Position numbers and translations under genes: made by a program
Shown: piece by piece, positions 16,065 to 25,637 of the stretch
Layout: each line of letters begins with the position of its first letter
Numbering within the stretch: position 1 is the stretch's first letter
DNA from: a bacterium
GTDB lineage: Bacteria; UBP6; UBA1177
Length of the DNA stretch: 64,000 bases
Assembly (NCBI GenBank): GCA_017963125.1
Contig: JAGCUA010000018.1
Coordinates: 1-64,000 of the forward strand
Reading direction: 5' to 3'
The notes under the pieces: model-generated
Told to the model about the DNA's origin: nothing
The model's database searches: none
What the model saw: the letters and a program-made list of their open reading frames with translations, nothing else

Positions 16065-17284
16065 AAGACGATAAAATCATCGTCCTGAAATTCGGCGGTT
16101 CATCGCTCAAGGACAGCGACTGCATCAGAAAAGTTCTCGACATAATCATAAGCAGGATCAACTGCGGCTACAAAACGGTCGTCGTCGTTTCGGCACGAGG
16201 AAAAACGACCGAAGCCCTCCTCAAAGCTGCGGACGAATTCGCACCGAACGGTAACCCGCGCGAAGTGGACATGCTGCTCACTACCGGAGAAAGAGCAAGC
16301 GCGGCGATAGTCGCAATGGCGCTGGAATCAAAAGGCTTCCCTGCTATTTCGCTAACCGGCTCCCAGGCTGGAATCATCACCGACGACCATCACACGAACG
16401 CACGCATCATCGAGATCCGTCCGAGCCGCGTTCTGAGTTCGCTTTCGGAAGGCAAAACCGTTATCGTATGCGGCTTTCAGGGTGTCAGTTTCAAAAAAGA
16501 GATAACGACTTTGGGACGAGGCGGTTCAGACACGACAGCTGTCGCCCTTGCAGCTGCGCTCGATGCCGAAAAATGTGAGATTTTCAGCGACATAGACGGC
16601 GTTTATAATGCAGATCCGGCGATTATTCCCTACGCGGAAAAACTTGATTCCCTCACCTACCCTGAAATGCAGGAACTTTCCGAAGCCGGGGCAAAAGTTC
16701 TCCACTCGAGAGCCGTCGAATTCGCAAAGGCGCACAATATCGCGATCCACTGTAAAAGTACTTTCGAACCGGAAAATCCCGGAACTGTGATACACGGTTT
16801 CGAGAACAAGGGAAAAATCAGGAAAACAGCTGTGGCATACGAAAAAAACGTCCTGCTTTTTCATACTTACGAACCTGAATCGGAAAATCTCTCGACCATA
16901 GCGAATGTCCTTTCATTCTGTTCCGAAAAAAATATCGCCGTAAAGCAGATCTCGTTTCACCGCGGCTACAAAAACAGCATGACGGGAAGTTTCATCATCT
17001 CGAAAAAGGAGAACTATTCTATCGAACCTTTCATCTCGGAAATAAAACAGAAATTCAGCAGTTCAGTTGAAGTTTTCGATGACCTTTCGGCAGTTTCGAT
17101 AATCGGTGACGGTATAACCGACAAACCCGACATCCTGCTTGAAATCACATCGCTGTTCAGAAAAAATGACATACGCATCGCCGGCTTCCACACGAGTTCG
17201 TTCAGAATCAGTCTTCTCGTGCAGACAGATCTTTTTGAAAAAGCCCTGAATTTATTGCACAAATATTCCAACGAGAATAATTAA
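16061..17284 (+). CDS. lysC: Aspartate kinase
   Basis: Phosphorylates L-aspartate, the first step to lysine, threonine, methionine and diaminopimelate. 407 residues, the usual size of a monofunctional enzyme: N-terminal kinase domain with KFGGSS at residues 9-14, TTGERAS, GRGGSDTTAVALA and FSDIDGVYNADP, then two ACT-type regulatory regions (about 265-400) that normally bind lysine or threonine. No lysine riboswitch is seen upstream; the gene overlaps the preceding lipoprotein gene. Confidence 0.93.
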   Translation: MKDDKIIVLKFGGSSLKDSDCIRKVLDIIISRINCGYKTVVVVSARGKTTEALLKAADEFAPNGNPREVDMLLTTGERASAAIVAMALESKGFPAISLTGSQAGIITDDHHTNARIIEIRPSRVLSSLSEGKTVIVCGFQGVSFKKEITTLGRGGSDTTAVALAAALDAEKCEIFSDIDGVYNADPAIIPYAEKLDSLTYPEMQELSEAGAKVLHSRAVEFAKAHNIAIHCKSTFEPENPGTVIHGFENKGKIRKTAVAYEKNVLLFHTYEPESENLSTIANVLSFCSEKNIAVKQISFHRGYKNSMTGSFIISKKENYSIEPFISEIKQKFSSSVEVFDDLSAVSIIGDGITDKPDILLEITSLFRKNDIRIAGFHTSSFRISLLVQTDLFEKALNLLHKYSNENN

Positions 17285-17286
17285 AA

Positions 17287-19419
17287 TCAATCAATTATTT
17301 CGGCTTCGACAGAATCGAGCATGAGGCAGGAATTTCCGCTTTTCGGAACGATTTTGAAAATGTGGTTTCCCGCTTTGAAACGATGGTTTATTGAGAAAAC
17401 CCGTCTTTCCTGAAAAGAGGATTTTGAAGAAAAAGTTCCTGCATCTTCGCCGTCGATGAAGAGTGTCGCATCAGTTCCGCACTTGTCGGCGACGTAGAAA
17501 AGGTTGAACTCATATTCGCCCGGTTCGATTATCGGGTGAGTGAAATCGTAGTAGCTTTTTTCGGTCAGTTCGTCGAAACGCATCGCAAAAACAGATTCGT
17601 TCGATACAAAAACTGAAAGTTCCTTTACCGGATAGAATTTTTTATCTTCTTCCTCGCTCATCGAGAAGTTTACGCCGTAATCAGGCTCTCCTGTCTTCGG
17701 AAGGCGCTTGTTTTCGAACTCGAAAATCATCTTGCCGCGCGTTGCCTCAAAAAGCGGAGTAACAGAAGTTTTGTCGGCGAGTTTCGGGTAGTAGTCAATG
17801 AGATAAGCCCCTTCGAAATGCTCTTTATCCATAAAATATGCCGCGGCATAGAAGTTTTCTTCGCCGAGATCAAGGAGGATAAGATTTCCACGGTCATCGT
17901 AAGGGGGCTTTTTCATCAGATTAAGAAAAACACTGCCGTAAAGCGGCGGCACGAAAATTATGCTGTTCCTTATATCTTCGCGCTCGATCGTCCTCTCGAC
18001 TTCCCTGTCTGTCGACCAGAAGGCATCGGAAAAATTGGTAAGGAACGGAGGCATGATCGTAGTGACTAAAAAAAGGAAAATCGCCGCAGGAAGCGCCGTA
18101 ACGAACGGTTTCACCCACTTGTTTGCCGAATCCCTCATCGAGAAGAATGCATATCCGCAGGGAATCAGCAGAAGAGAAGCGACTTCTGAAAAATAGCGCG
18201 GTCCGAACAGATTCCCCGAAAGATAGAAAAAGAAGTAACCAACAAAAAATATTAAGAAAAACATTGACACTTCAAGACTTTTCCTGAACGAGTAGAAGAA
18301 AGATGCGATCAGAAAAATGAAAATCAGCGGATGACCTGCGAGGTTGAAGTTGAGCAGCGTCAGTCTTGCAAACGAAACCCAGAAAGCATACTGCGGAGTG
18401 AGCCCTTCCGTAGGCAAAAAATCGCCCTCGGTGTTTGGACAACCTTTGCCGAAGCCCATTCTGTGGCAGAATTTATAAGGTTCGCGGATGAAGAAATAGA
18501 CATCCTGCGGGAAAAGCACCGGATTTCCGGTGTAGAAAAAGTTGTAGAACATAAGCATGAAACCGACAAAAATGAACGGCAGCGTGAAAACGACCGCACT
18601 TCTGAACTTCATTTTTTTCGATAACATCAGGAGAAGTACGCCGCCGTAAAGAAAAAACGCGTTCTGCGGGCGGATGAAAAGGATCCACGCACCGGCAAAA
18701 CCGGCTGCGGCAAGCAGGCCTCTCCTGTTTTCAGAAATCATAACGAGATAGATCGTGAGCAGCGTCAGCATCAGATTGAACGGATGTGTCATGAACGACG
18801 CACCCATGAAAAGGTAGAACGAGCTGAAAAGTGCAAAGAACATAGCAAAGAACGAAGTTTTTGCGTCGAACTGCCTGTCAGCTATTTTTCCCAATAAAAA
18901 CACTGCAATACCGTTGCATAGCGGTGTAAAGAACTGCGAAATGCCGAGAAGTTCGAAAGGAACGAGGAAAACCGAAAATCCCGGCAGAAAAAGCGAGAAA
19001 TACCGGTTGTTTATATCGACATTAAACGTGTTCTGGTAGTATTCGTAAAGTTCACTCGTCGGAAGGTGAAAGTGACCTGTCTCGATGAAAACGCGCGCAG
19101 TCCACAAAAAGTGAGAGGCATCGATGACGTGCGGGATCGAATCAAAAACGAAAACTGCGATAAGAGCCGGAAACAAAAAACCTAAAAACGGAAGGACAAA
19201 GTATCGTTTTCCGACTAAAAAATCGAATAATTTCGTCTGTTTTTCCTTTGCAAAAGTGTCAGCGAGAAAAAACACGACTGCCAAAGCGAGAAAAATGAGA
19301 TGAAACCGCGGATAAAAAGCGGTGAAAACTGTCCAGAACTTTCCCCGCGTGCCCCAGAAAAAAAACATCAGCAAAAAGAGGAGTGCCGGGAAAAAGGCAA
19401 GGATTCTTTTATTTTTCAT
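17287..19419 (-). CDS. Multi-pass membrane protein, likely GT-C (PMT/ArnT-like) glycosyltransferase
   Basis: 710 residues with roughly ten membrane helices in the first 470, an early periplasmic loop with acidic and His residues (DASHFLWTARVF), and a soluble C-terminal beta-sandwich-like domain (about 560-710). This is the layout of GT39/PMT-type transferases that move sugars from polyprenyl phosphates to proteins or glycans, but no motif fixes donor or acceptor. The ATG overlaps the dnaX stop (ATGA). Confidence 0.6.
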   Translation of the reverse strand: MKNKRILAFFPALLFLLMFFFWGTRGKFWTVFTAFYPRFHLIFLALAVVFFLADTFAKEKQTKLFDFLVGKRYFVLPFLGFLFPALIAVFVFDSIPHVIDASHFLWTARVFIETGHFHLPTSELYEYYQNTFNVDINNRYFSLFLPGFSVFLVPFELLGISQFFTPLCNGIAVFLLGKIADRQFDAKTSFFAMFFALFSSFYLFMGASFMTHPFNLMLTLLTIYLVMISENRRGLLAAAGFAGAWILFIRPQNAFFLYGGVLLLMLSKKMKFRSAVVFTLPFIFVGFMLMFYNFFYTGNPVLFPQDVYFFIREPYKFCHRMGFGKGCPNTEGDFLPTEGLTPQYAFWVSFARLTLLNFNLAGHPLIFIFLIASFFYSFRKSLEVSMFFLIFFVGYFFFYLSGNLFGPRYFSEVASLLLIPCGYAFFSMRDSANKWVKPFVTALPAAIFLFLVTTIMPPFLTNFSDAFWSTDREVERTIEREDIRNSIIFVPPLYGSVFLNLMKKPPYDDRGNLILLDLGEENFYAAAYFMDKEHFEGAYLIDYYPKLADKTSVTPLFEATRGKMIFEFENKRLPKTGEPDYGVNFSMSEEEDKKFYPVKELSVFVSNESVFAMRFDELTEKSYYDFTHPIIEPGEYEFNLFYVADKCGTDATLFIDGEDAGTFSSKSSFQERRVFSINHRFKAGNHIFKIVPKSGNSCLMLDSVEAEIID

Positions 19420-21086
19420 TCTGCAAAAACACCTTTTATCTCAAAACCCATATCAAGCGCAGCCTTAACAGCATCACTTTCAGTCATGTTTTTTTTGCGT
19501 TTTTCAAGTTCTCCCGTACGACGGAGCTCGTCTTCATTGAATATCGACGCTTCGCCGCCTTTTTCGAATTTGACAGAAAACTCCTTCCGGCCGCGTGCAA
19601 AGCTGTCAAAAAGAGATTTAAGACGCTGCGCGAACCCCTCGCCGTCTGAAGCAAGGGTCACCGTGACGGTAACGGAAACTGAACTATCGTCCTCATGGTA
19701 AGGGAAACTCATCAGTCTGCCGTATAAAAACGCATCTTTCTCTCTGAAGCTTTCGGTAAAATCACGCCAAAGTTCCGGATTGGCCTCGTTTTCAGGAGTT
19801 TTTTGAACGCTCTCCTCGCGTTTTTCAGACTTTTCTTCAACTTTTTCAGGGATTTCTGCCTCTTTTTGCCTGATTTGCGGCTGGTTTTGAACCGTTTCTA
19901 CAGGTTCAACTGTTTTTTTTTCCGAAAACTGCCCGTTCTGAGGCACCGAAGCAACCGTGGAAGCAATACTCTTGGCGAAAGACCTGAAATCGTTCATTGT
20001 CGGGAACGAGCATGCCGTGATTACAGCGACTTCAAAAAGCATGAGTGAAAAATCGGAACTTTTTATACCTTCGTACTCACTGTTCCAGAAGCGGAAAAGC
20101 CGCGTCCAGTCAGGAGTCGAAGCAAGTTCGGAACACGATTTTATCCAGTCGATCTCTTCTGCCGGAGCCTCTATGAAAGAACCGTTTCCGAGTTCACTGA
20201 AAAGAAGGATGCTGTGCAGGAGCGAAAGTATGTCGCGTGCCGCCTTTTCGATCGATTTACCACCTTTGTAGATCTCTCTGACAAGGGAAACCGCCGAAGT
20301 TGAATCGTGTTTTGCAATCGATTCGATTATGCCACGAAGCTGTTTTTTATCGGAAGCTCCCAAAATCATTGAAATTTCAGTTTCAGTTACCTTGCCTCCG
20401 CCGAAAGTTACAAGCTGCTCAAGGATCGTCTGGCTGTCGCGCATACTCCCCTCGCCTTCTCTTGCGATTGCATAAAGCGCGTCCATATCATATTCACGCT
20501 GCTCGGCATCAAGGATCTTCGCAAGCTGATGAGCCACGTCGTCAAGCGAAAGACGCTTCAGGTCGTAACGCTGGCAGCGGCTGAGAACAGTTGTCGGGAT
20601 CTTCTGAGGATCGGTCGTTGCAAGGATGAAAACACTGTGAGCCGGCGGCTCCTCAAGAGTTTTGAGAAGCGCGTTGAACGCCGCTTTGCTCAGCATGTGG
20701 ACTTCGTCGATGATATAGACTTTAAATTTCGACTTTACCGGTGAATAGGAGATATTTTCCTTGATGTCGCGGACATTGTCGACCGAAGTATTTGACGCAC
20801 CGTCGATCTCAACAACGTCAGGGCTTCTTCCTTCCGAAATTTCGCGGCAGCACTCGCACTTGTTGCACGGTTCGCCGTCAGGCTGCAGATCGGTGCAGTT
20901 AAGTGCCTTGACAAGGATCCTCGCCAGAGTCGTCTTGCCGGTCCCGCGGATACCGGTAAAAAGATAGACCGGCGCGGTCCGCTTGTTCAGAATCGCGTAT
21001 TTCAAAGTCGAAGTGACGTGATCCTGTCCCACAACTTCGTCGAAACGCTGCGGACGCCACTTTCTTGCAACAACCTGATAAACCAT
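19416..21086 (-). CDS. dnaX: DNA polymerase III subunits gamma and tau
   Basis: Clamp-loader ATPase that loads the sliding clamp. 556 residues for tau: Walker A GIRGTGKTT at 45-53, a Cys cluster at 64-80 for zinc, Walker B IDEVHML, sensor motif LSRCQRYDL, then domain III to about 370, a Glu/Lys/Pro-rich linker and a short C-terminal domain. Start is ATG 21086, preceded by GGAGG; an upstream ATG at 21116 lacks one. Codons 389-391 lie on an A9 run with a hairpin after it; slipping back one base stops after two codons, giving a 393-residue gamma form. Divergent from the WecA-like gene. Confidence 0.95.
   Translation of the reverse strand: MVYQVVARKWRPQRFDEVVGQDHVTSTLKYAILNKRTAPVYLFTGIRGTGKTTLARILVKALNCTDLQPDGEPCNKCECCREISEGRSPDVVEIDGASNTSVDNVRDIKENISYSPVKSKFKVYIIDEVHMLSKAAFNALLKTLEEPPAHSVFILATTDPQKIPTTVLSRCQRYDLKRLSLDDVAHQLAKILDAEQREYDMDALYAIAREGEGSMRDSQTILEQLVTFGGGKVTETEISMILGASDKKQLRGIIESIAKHDSTSAVSLVREIYKGGKSIEKAARDILSLLHSILLFSELGNGSFIEAPAEEIDWIKSCSELASTPDWTRLFRFWNSEYEGIKSSDFSLMLFEVAVITACSFPTMNDFRSFAKSIASTVASVPQNGQFSEKKTVEPVETVQNQPQIRQKEAEIPEKVEEKSEKREESVQKTPENEANPELWRDFTESFREKDAFLYGRLMSFPYHEDDSSVSVTVTVTLASDGEGFAQRLKSLFDSFARGRKEFSVKFEKGGEASIFNEDELRRTGELEKRKKNMTESDAVKAALDMGFEIKGVFAE
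19887..19922 (-). promoter_or_regulatory. programmed frameshift or transcriptional slippage signal in dnaX
   Basis: On the minus strand: G then nine A (19921-19913), three bases, then a perfect 7-bp stem TTGAACC/GGTTCAA (19909-19903 and 19893-19887) with a 9-nt loop. Read in frame it is GAA AAA AAA ACA GTT GAA. A -1 shift gives AAC AGT TGA, a stop after two codons; loss of one A gives a stop after four. An A-run slip that truncates DnaX just after domain III is known in Thermus thermophilus, and a -1 frameshift with hairpin in E. coli. Use here is inference. Confidence 0.65.
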
Positions 21087-21150
21087 TTTCACCTCCAAAA
21101 GCGCGGAATTATACAAATTTACGCCGCAGAGTAAAGAAAATGGCTGTTTC

Positions 21151-21178
21151 TTGCTTTTAAAATAAAAATACTTATCAT
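21151..21178 (+). promoter_or_regulatory. possible promoter for the WecA-like gene
   Basis: TTGCTT (21151-21156), 16-bp spacer, TATCAT (21173-21178) in the 120-bp divergent gap with dnaX. Confidence 0.4.
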
Positions 21179-21206
21179 ATCAACCTGCGTTATTTGGAGG
21201 CTGAAT

Positions 21207-22601
21207 ATGACAACTTATTTAACTTCTTTCATCGTTTCCTTCATTTTTGTATGCATGGTGACCCCTATCCTCATAAAAATCGGTCTTAAATTCGGATTTG
21301 TCGATCAGGTAAACCAGCGCAAGATCCACCGCGGTGCGATCCCGAGGATCGGAGGTATCGGCATTTCTCTCGGGACACTGCTCCCGATCTTTCTCCTCTG
21401 CTTCTTTTTCCACAGCGGAGTAATAATAAACACACCGAACAACATGTTCCTTTATTTCGGCGGTGGTCTTGCGATAAGTCTGCTCGGACTCGTTGACGAC
21501 ATCAAAGGTGTAAACGCAAAAATAAAGCTGCTTTTTCAGATAGTTATCGCATTCCTTGCAACGCAGCACGGGGCACTCGTGGAATCTCTTCCGATGCCGT
21601 GGGGAAGGCTCGAGCTCGGCATTTTCAGCTATGCTCTGACGATTTTCTGGATCATCGGCATCATCAATGCATTCAACCTCATTGACGGAATGGACGGCCT
21701 CTCGTCAGGCATCACCCTCTTTTCATCGCTCACGATAGCGATGCTGGCTATTGCGAACGGATACCTGCCGACCGCCCTCGTCGCACTTGCCTTAGCAGGT
21801 GCAGTAACGGGATTTCTCATCTACAACTTCAATCCCGCCAGGATCTTCATGGGTGATTCGGGCTCAATGTTCATCGGATATATTTTAGCGGTCCTTTCCC
21901 TGCGGAGCCAGTCGAAAGCCCACGCCGTAGTTTCGATCATGGTCCCGATCATCGCAATGGGTCTGCCGATCTTAGACACGACTCTTGCCTTCATGCGCCG
22001 TATCATGCGCCACCAGTCGATCTTTGCGGCCGACAAGCAGCACATACACCACTTTCTCCTTTCTTTAGGCTTCAACCAGCGCAAGACTGTGCTTATCCTT
22101 TATGCGATCTCGGTCACTTTCACAATCCTTTCGATGCTGATGATCTTCAACAAAGACATCGATACGTTCCTTATTGTCCTTGTTTTTGCGATAATCATAT
22201 TCGTAATCATCACGAAACTCGGCTATATCGAAATGATCTACGGCAAATTCCGCGTAAAGAAGGAGAATTCGCTTGAAAAACACCTGGAAAACTTCTTCAT
22301 CAACAAGATCTCGCTTCAAAAAAATGAAAATATTTTCTCTGAACTTCCGATAAAAGGTTTCGACATAATCGATGTCAAAGGAAAGAACCTCTTCTCGCAG
22401 GGCGAAAAGGACAAGATCAACTTTTTCGACGTTTCTGCAAGACGTTCACGTATAGTAAGGCTTTACTGGACTGAAAACGTTCCGATAATCGGTTCGCGCG
22501 AATCGGCCATGCTTATCCTCATGGCAAAAACTCTCGTTGCAAAATTTGCTCCGATAAGCGACGAAGACGAGAAAAAACTTTTAGCTGACATAAAGGAATA
22601 A
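21207..22601 (+). CDS. WecA/TagO-like undecaprenyl-phosphate sugar-1-phosphate transferase with C-terminal extension
   Basis: Attaches a sugar phosphate (commonly GlcNAc-1-P) to undecaprenyl phosphate at the inner face of the membrane, starting a surface polysaccharide. 464 residues with about eleven membrane helices; Asp-rich GLVDD and NLIDGMDGL motifs, the MGDSGSMF block and the HIHHFLL C-terminal His motif are all present. A soluble extension of about 120 residues follows the last helix (from about 340), which typical members of 320-360 residues lack. ATG follows GGAGG. Convergent with map. Confidence 0.87.
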   Translation: MTTYLTSFIVSFIFVCMVTPILIKIGLKFGFVDQVNQRKIHRGAIPRIGGIGISLGTLLPIFLLCFFFHSGVIINTPNNMFLYFGGGLAISLLGLVDDIKGVNAKIKLLFQIVIAFLATQHGALVESLPMPWGRLELGIFSYALTIFWIIGIINAFNLIDGMDGLSSGITLFSSLTIAMLAIANGYLPTALVALALAGAVTGFLIYNFNPARIFMGDSGSMFIGYILAVLSLRSQSKAHAVVSIMVPIIAMGLPILDTTLAFMRRIMRHQSIFAADKQHIHHFLLSLGFNQRKTVLILYAISVTFTILSMLMIFNKDIDTFLIVLVFAIIIFVIITKLGYIEMIYGKFRVKKENSLEKHLENFFINKISLQKNENIFSELPIKGFDIIDVKGKNLFSQGEKDKINFFDVSARRSRIVRLYWTENVPIIGSRESAMLILMAKTLVAKFAPISDEDEKKLLADIKE

Positions 22602-23360
22602 TCAAAGACTTGTGAGAACAACGGGACCGTTTGCGGTGATCGCTACGGTGTGCTCGAACTGACAGCTGAGTTTTCCGTCCATAGTGACGACTGTCCAGCC
22701 GTCGCTCAAAGTTCTCGTTTTGTAAGTTCCTTCGTTTATCATCGGCTCGATCGCGACGACCATACCCTCCTGAAGCCTGAGTCCGTCGCCGTGTTTGCCG
22801 TAGTGCGGGATCGCCGGATCTTCGTGAAGATGGACGCCTGTTCCGTGGCCGACATACTCTGTGACGACCGAAAAACCGTGGCTTTCTGCATATTCCTGGA
22901 TCACTGCGCCGATATCGCCGATGTGGTTGCCCGGAACGCACTGTTCGATTCCGAGTTCAAGGCATCTGCGGGTAACTTCGACAAGTTTTTTCGCCTTGTC
23001 GCTCGCTCCCGGCATGACATATGTCATCGTGCTGTCGCCGATATAGCCGTTCAGCGTTACTCCGCAGTCGACCGAAAGGATGTCGCCGCGCTGGATGATT
23101 TTCGCCTTTCTCGGAATTCCGTGGACGACTTCGTTGTTGATAGCGATGCAGGTCGCGTGAGTATAGTCGTCGACTGATTTGAATGTCGGATGTCCTCCGT
23201 GTTTTTTTATGAATTTGTCGGCAAAAGCATCGATCTGAAGCGTCGAAACACCGGGCTTGATGTAACTTTTCAGTTCGTGGTAAAGTTCCGCGAGAACATG
23301 GCCTGCCGCCTTGATTTTTTCTATCTGTTCAGGAGTTTTGATAATAATTTCTTCACACAT
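22602..23360 (-). CDS. map: Methionine aminopeptidase type I
   Basis: Removes the initiator Met from new proteins. 252 residues, standard type I length, with the pita-bread metal ligands in the expected order: SVDCGV, GYIGDSTMTY, GHGTGVHLHEDP, VVAIEPMI and a final Glu in FEHTVAI. ATG follows a GAGGTG-type site. Starts divergently from the flavoprotein operon at 23568. Confidence 0.95.
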   Translation of the reverse strand: MCEEIIIKTPEQIEKIKAAGHVLAELYHELKSYIKPGVSTLQIDAFADKFIKKHGGHPTFKSVDDYTHATCIAINNEVVHGIPRKAKIIQRGDILSVDCGVTLNGYIGDSTMTYVMPGASDKAKKLVEVTRRCLELGIEQCVPGNHIGDIGAVIQEYAESHGFSVVTEYVGHGTGVHLHEDPAIPHYGKHGDGLRLQEGMVVAIEPMINEGTYKTRTLSDGWTVVTMDGKLSCQFEHTVAITANGPVVLTSL

Positions 23361-23435
23361 TTTTTCACCTCCGCAAAAACAAAAAGCCCGTTATTTTAAA
23401 GAAAAACTGCGGAAAAACAAGATTCTTTTCCTCCT

Positions 23436-23487
23436 TAGATTCCCTAGACAACCTAGACTCCCTAAATTCCCTATATTCCCTAAATTA
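23436..23487. repeat. degenerate tandem repeat of CCCTA(A/G)ATT-like units
   Basis: About five diverged 9-13 bp units around a CCTAGA(C)/CCCTAAATT/CCCTATATT core, filling the divergent gap between map and the flavoprotein genes, just upstream of the + strand promoter. Confidence 0.55.
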
Positions 23488-23494
23488 AATTTTA

Positions 23495-23522
23495 TTGACT
23501 TTAAAAGCCGCAGAATTATCTT
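23495..23522 (+). promoter_or_regulatory. promoter for the flavoprotein operon
   Basis: TTGACT (23495-23500), 16-bp spacer, TATCTT (23517-23522), 46 bases before the ATG. Confidence 0.45.
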
Positions 23523-23567
23523 GCCCCACTGATTTTGTTTCTTTAACTACTGAATAATGGTGAAATT

Positions 23568-25637
23568 ATGACAAGAATTGAAAAACATCCTGTCCTTGAA
23601 ATTCCTCAAGGCCAAAAGGAAGTCGAATTTACTTTCGACGGCAGAAAAATGACAGGTTACGAAGGAGAGGCGGTAAGTTCTGCTCTTTTCGCAAACGGTG
23701 TCAGACAGTTTTCGCTCCACAGAAACGGCAAAGCTCCTCAGGGTATCTTCTGCGCTAACGGCCAGTGTAGCCAGTGCACGGTGATCATCGACGGACTTCC
23801 GCAGAAGTCGTGCATCACTCCGCTCAAAGCAGGAATGAAGATCGAGACTCTTAACGGCGTTCCGAAACTTGCTGAAGACGACAGACCGGTAGAACACACT
23901 GAAAGACGCAACGAAAGCTGCGATGTTCTCGTTGTCGGCGGCGGTCCGAGCGGCCTCAATGCTACGATCGAACTTGCCCAGCTCGGTTTCAGCGTTATTC
24001 TGGTTGACGACAAGGCGAAACTCGGCGGCAAACTGCTGCTCCAGACCCACAAATTCTTCGGAAGCGAGGAAGACTGCTTCGCCGGAACACGCGGTGTCGA
24101 CATCGCCCACATCCTCGAAGAGAAAGTCAGAAGTTTCAAAAACGTCAAAATCTACACCGAAACAAGCGTTATCGGTGTTTTCAAGGACAAAAAGGCTGGT
24201 CTTTTCGTCAAAAATAAAAACTATGTCACAGTCGATTTCAAAGGACTCATCCTTTCGAGCGGCGCAAGGGAAAAGTCAGTCCTTTTCAAAGGCAACGACC
24301 TTCCCGGTGTTTACGGCGCAGGCGCTTTCCAGACGCTTGTCAACCGCGACCTCGTAAAAGCTGCTAAGAAGATCCTCATCATCGGAAGCGGAAACGTCGG
24401 TCTCATCGGCGCTTACCATGCTCTCCAGGCTGGGATCGAAGTCGCTGCGATCGTCGAGATCGCTCCGAAGATCAACGGCTACAAAGTTCATGCCGATAAA
24501 ATCAGAAGAATGGGCGTTCCGATCTATCTCAGCACGACAGTCATCTCAGCTGAAGGAAACGGCAAAGTCGAAAGAGTCACAGTCGCTCAGGTCGATGAAA
24601 AGTGGAACCCGATCCTTGAAACGGCAAGAACATACGAAGTCGACACGCTTCTTGTAGCAGTAGGCTTGAGCTCTGCTGACGAGCTTTTCACACTGGCTGA
24701 CCAGTATAAGTTCAACGTCATGAAAACCGGAGACTGCGACGAAATCGCGGAAGCTTCTTCGGCTATGTTCGGCGGCAAAATCACAGGCAGAAAGATGGCT
24801 GCAGCTCTCGGAAAAACCGATGCTGCGATCGACGAAAGCTGGCTGAAAAAGGCTGCTGTTCTCAAATCGAGACCCGGCAACACGAAAGAACCGGAAAAAC
24901 CGGTCATCACGGCAAAATTCCAGCCGAAATTCTCCTGCCTTCAGGAAATTCCGTGCAACCCCTGCACCACAGTCTGCGCTAAAAAGGCGATCAAACTCAA
25001 AGGCGAAACCGGCACGATCATGGATACGCCTTACTTCGACGGCGAGTGCATCGGCTGCGGAATGTGCGTAGCGGCATGCCCCGGCCTTGCGATCGCGCTT
25101 GCAAAGAAAGTAGACGACACGAAGGCTGAGATCGTTCTTCCCTATGAATTCAACTGCGATTTCAAAGAGGGCGACAAACTTCCGCTCACCGATATCGACG
25201 GCAAATTCATCGAAGAAGGAACGGTCATCAAAACAGCTTACAACAAGAAGTACAAAACAACTCTCGTAACACTCAGCGTTTCTGCTGCTAATGTCGCTGA
25301 CATCGCCGGGATCAGATACCAGAGCGAAGAAGTCACAAAACCGCTTCCCAAACCTGATTTCACCTACGCTCCTGAAAACAGCATCGTCTGCCGCTGCGAG
25401 AGAGTAACAGTCAAGCAGATAGTCGATTTCATCAAGGAAAACAAAGTCAGAGATGTCAACCAGCTCAAACAGATAAGAGTCGGAATGGGCGCTTGCGGCA
25501 GCAAGACCTGCAGCGTTCTTATGCCGATGATCTTCAGGATGGCTGGCGTAGACTGGGCGGAAGTAACTCCGGGAAGGAAGAGACCGCTGACTGTCGAAAC
25601 TCCAATGTACGCAATTGTAAACGAGGAGGAAAATTAG
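23568..25637 (+). CDS. Multi-cluster FAD oxidoreductase, sarcosine oxidase/opine dehydrogenase alpha-like
   Basis: 689 residues combining, in order: an N-terminal 2Fe-2S domain (CANGQCSQC near residues 64-72), a two-dinucleotide pyridine-nucleotide oxidoreductase domain (VVGGGPSGL near 122, LIIGSGNVGL near 270), two 4Fe-4S motifs (CNPCTTVCAKKA and CIGCGMCVAACPG, about 463-505), and a C-terminal BFD-like 2Fe-2S domain (CRCERVT, GMGACGSKTC). This is the fused alpha subunit of amino-acid dehydrogenases of the HcnAB/sarcosine oxidase alpha type. The extra 4Fe-4S clusters suggest an anaerobic electron acceptor rather than O2. Followed after 0 bases by its probable beta subunit; substrate unknown. 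Confidence 0.85.
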   Translation: MTRIEKHPVLEIPQGQKEVEFTFDGRKMTGYEGEAVSSALFANGVRQFSLHRNGKAPQGIFCANGQCSQCTVIIDGLPQKSCITPLKAGMKIETLNGVPKLAEDDRPVEHTERRNESCDVLVVGGGPSGLNATIELAQLGFSVILVDDKAKLGGKLLLQTHKFFGSEEDCFAGTRGVDIAHILEEKVRSFKNVKIYTETSVIGVFKDKKAGLFVKNKNYVTVDFKGLILSSGAREKSVLFKGNDLPGVYGAGAFQTLVNRDLVKAAKKILIIGSGNVGLIGAYHALQAGIEVAAIVEIAPKINGYKVHADKIRRMGVPIYLSTTVISAEGNGKVERVTVAQVDEKWNPILETARTYEVDTLLVAVGLSSADELFTLADQYKFNVMKTGDCDEIAEASSAMFGGKITGRKMAAALGKTDAAIDESWLKKAAVLKSRPGNTKEPEKPVITAKFQPKFSCLQEIPCNPCTTVCAKKAIKLKGETGTIMDTPYFDGECIGCGMCVAACPGLAIALAKKVDDTKAEIVLPYEFNCDFKEGDKLPLTDIDGKFIEEGTVIKTAYNKKYKTTLVTLSVSAANVADIAGIRYQSEEVTKPLPKPDFTYAPENSIVCRCERVTVKQIVDFIKENKVRDVNQLKQIRVGMGACGSKTCSVLMPMIFRMAGVDWAEVTPGRKRPLTVETPMYAIVNEEEN

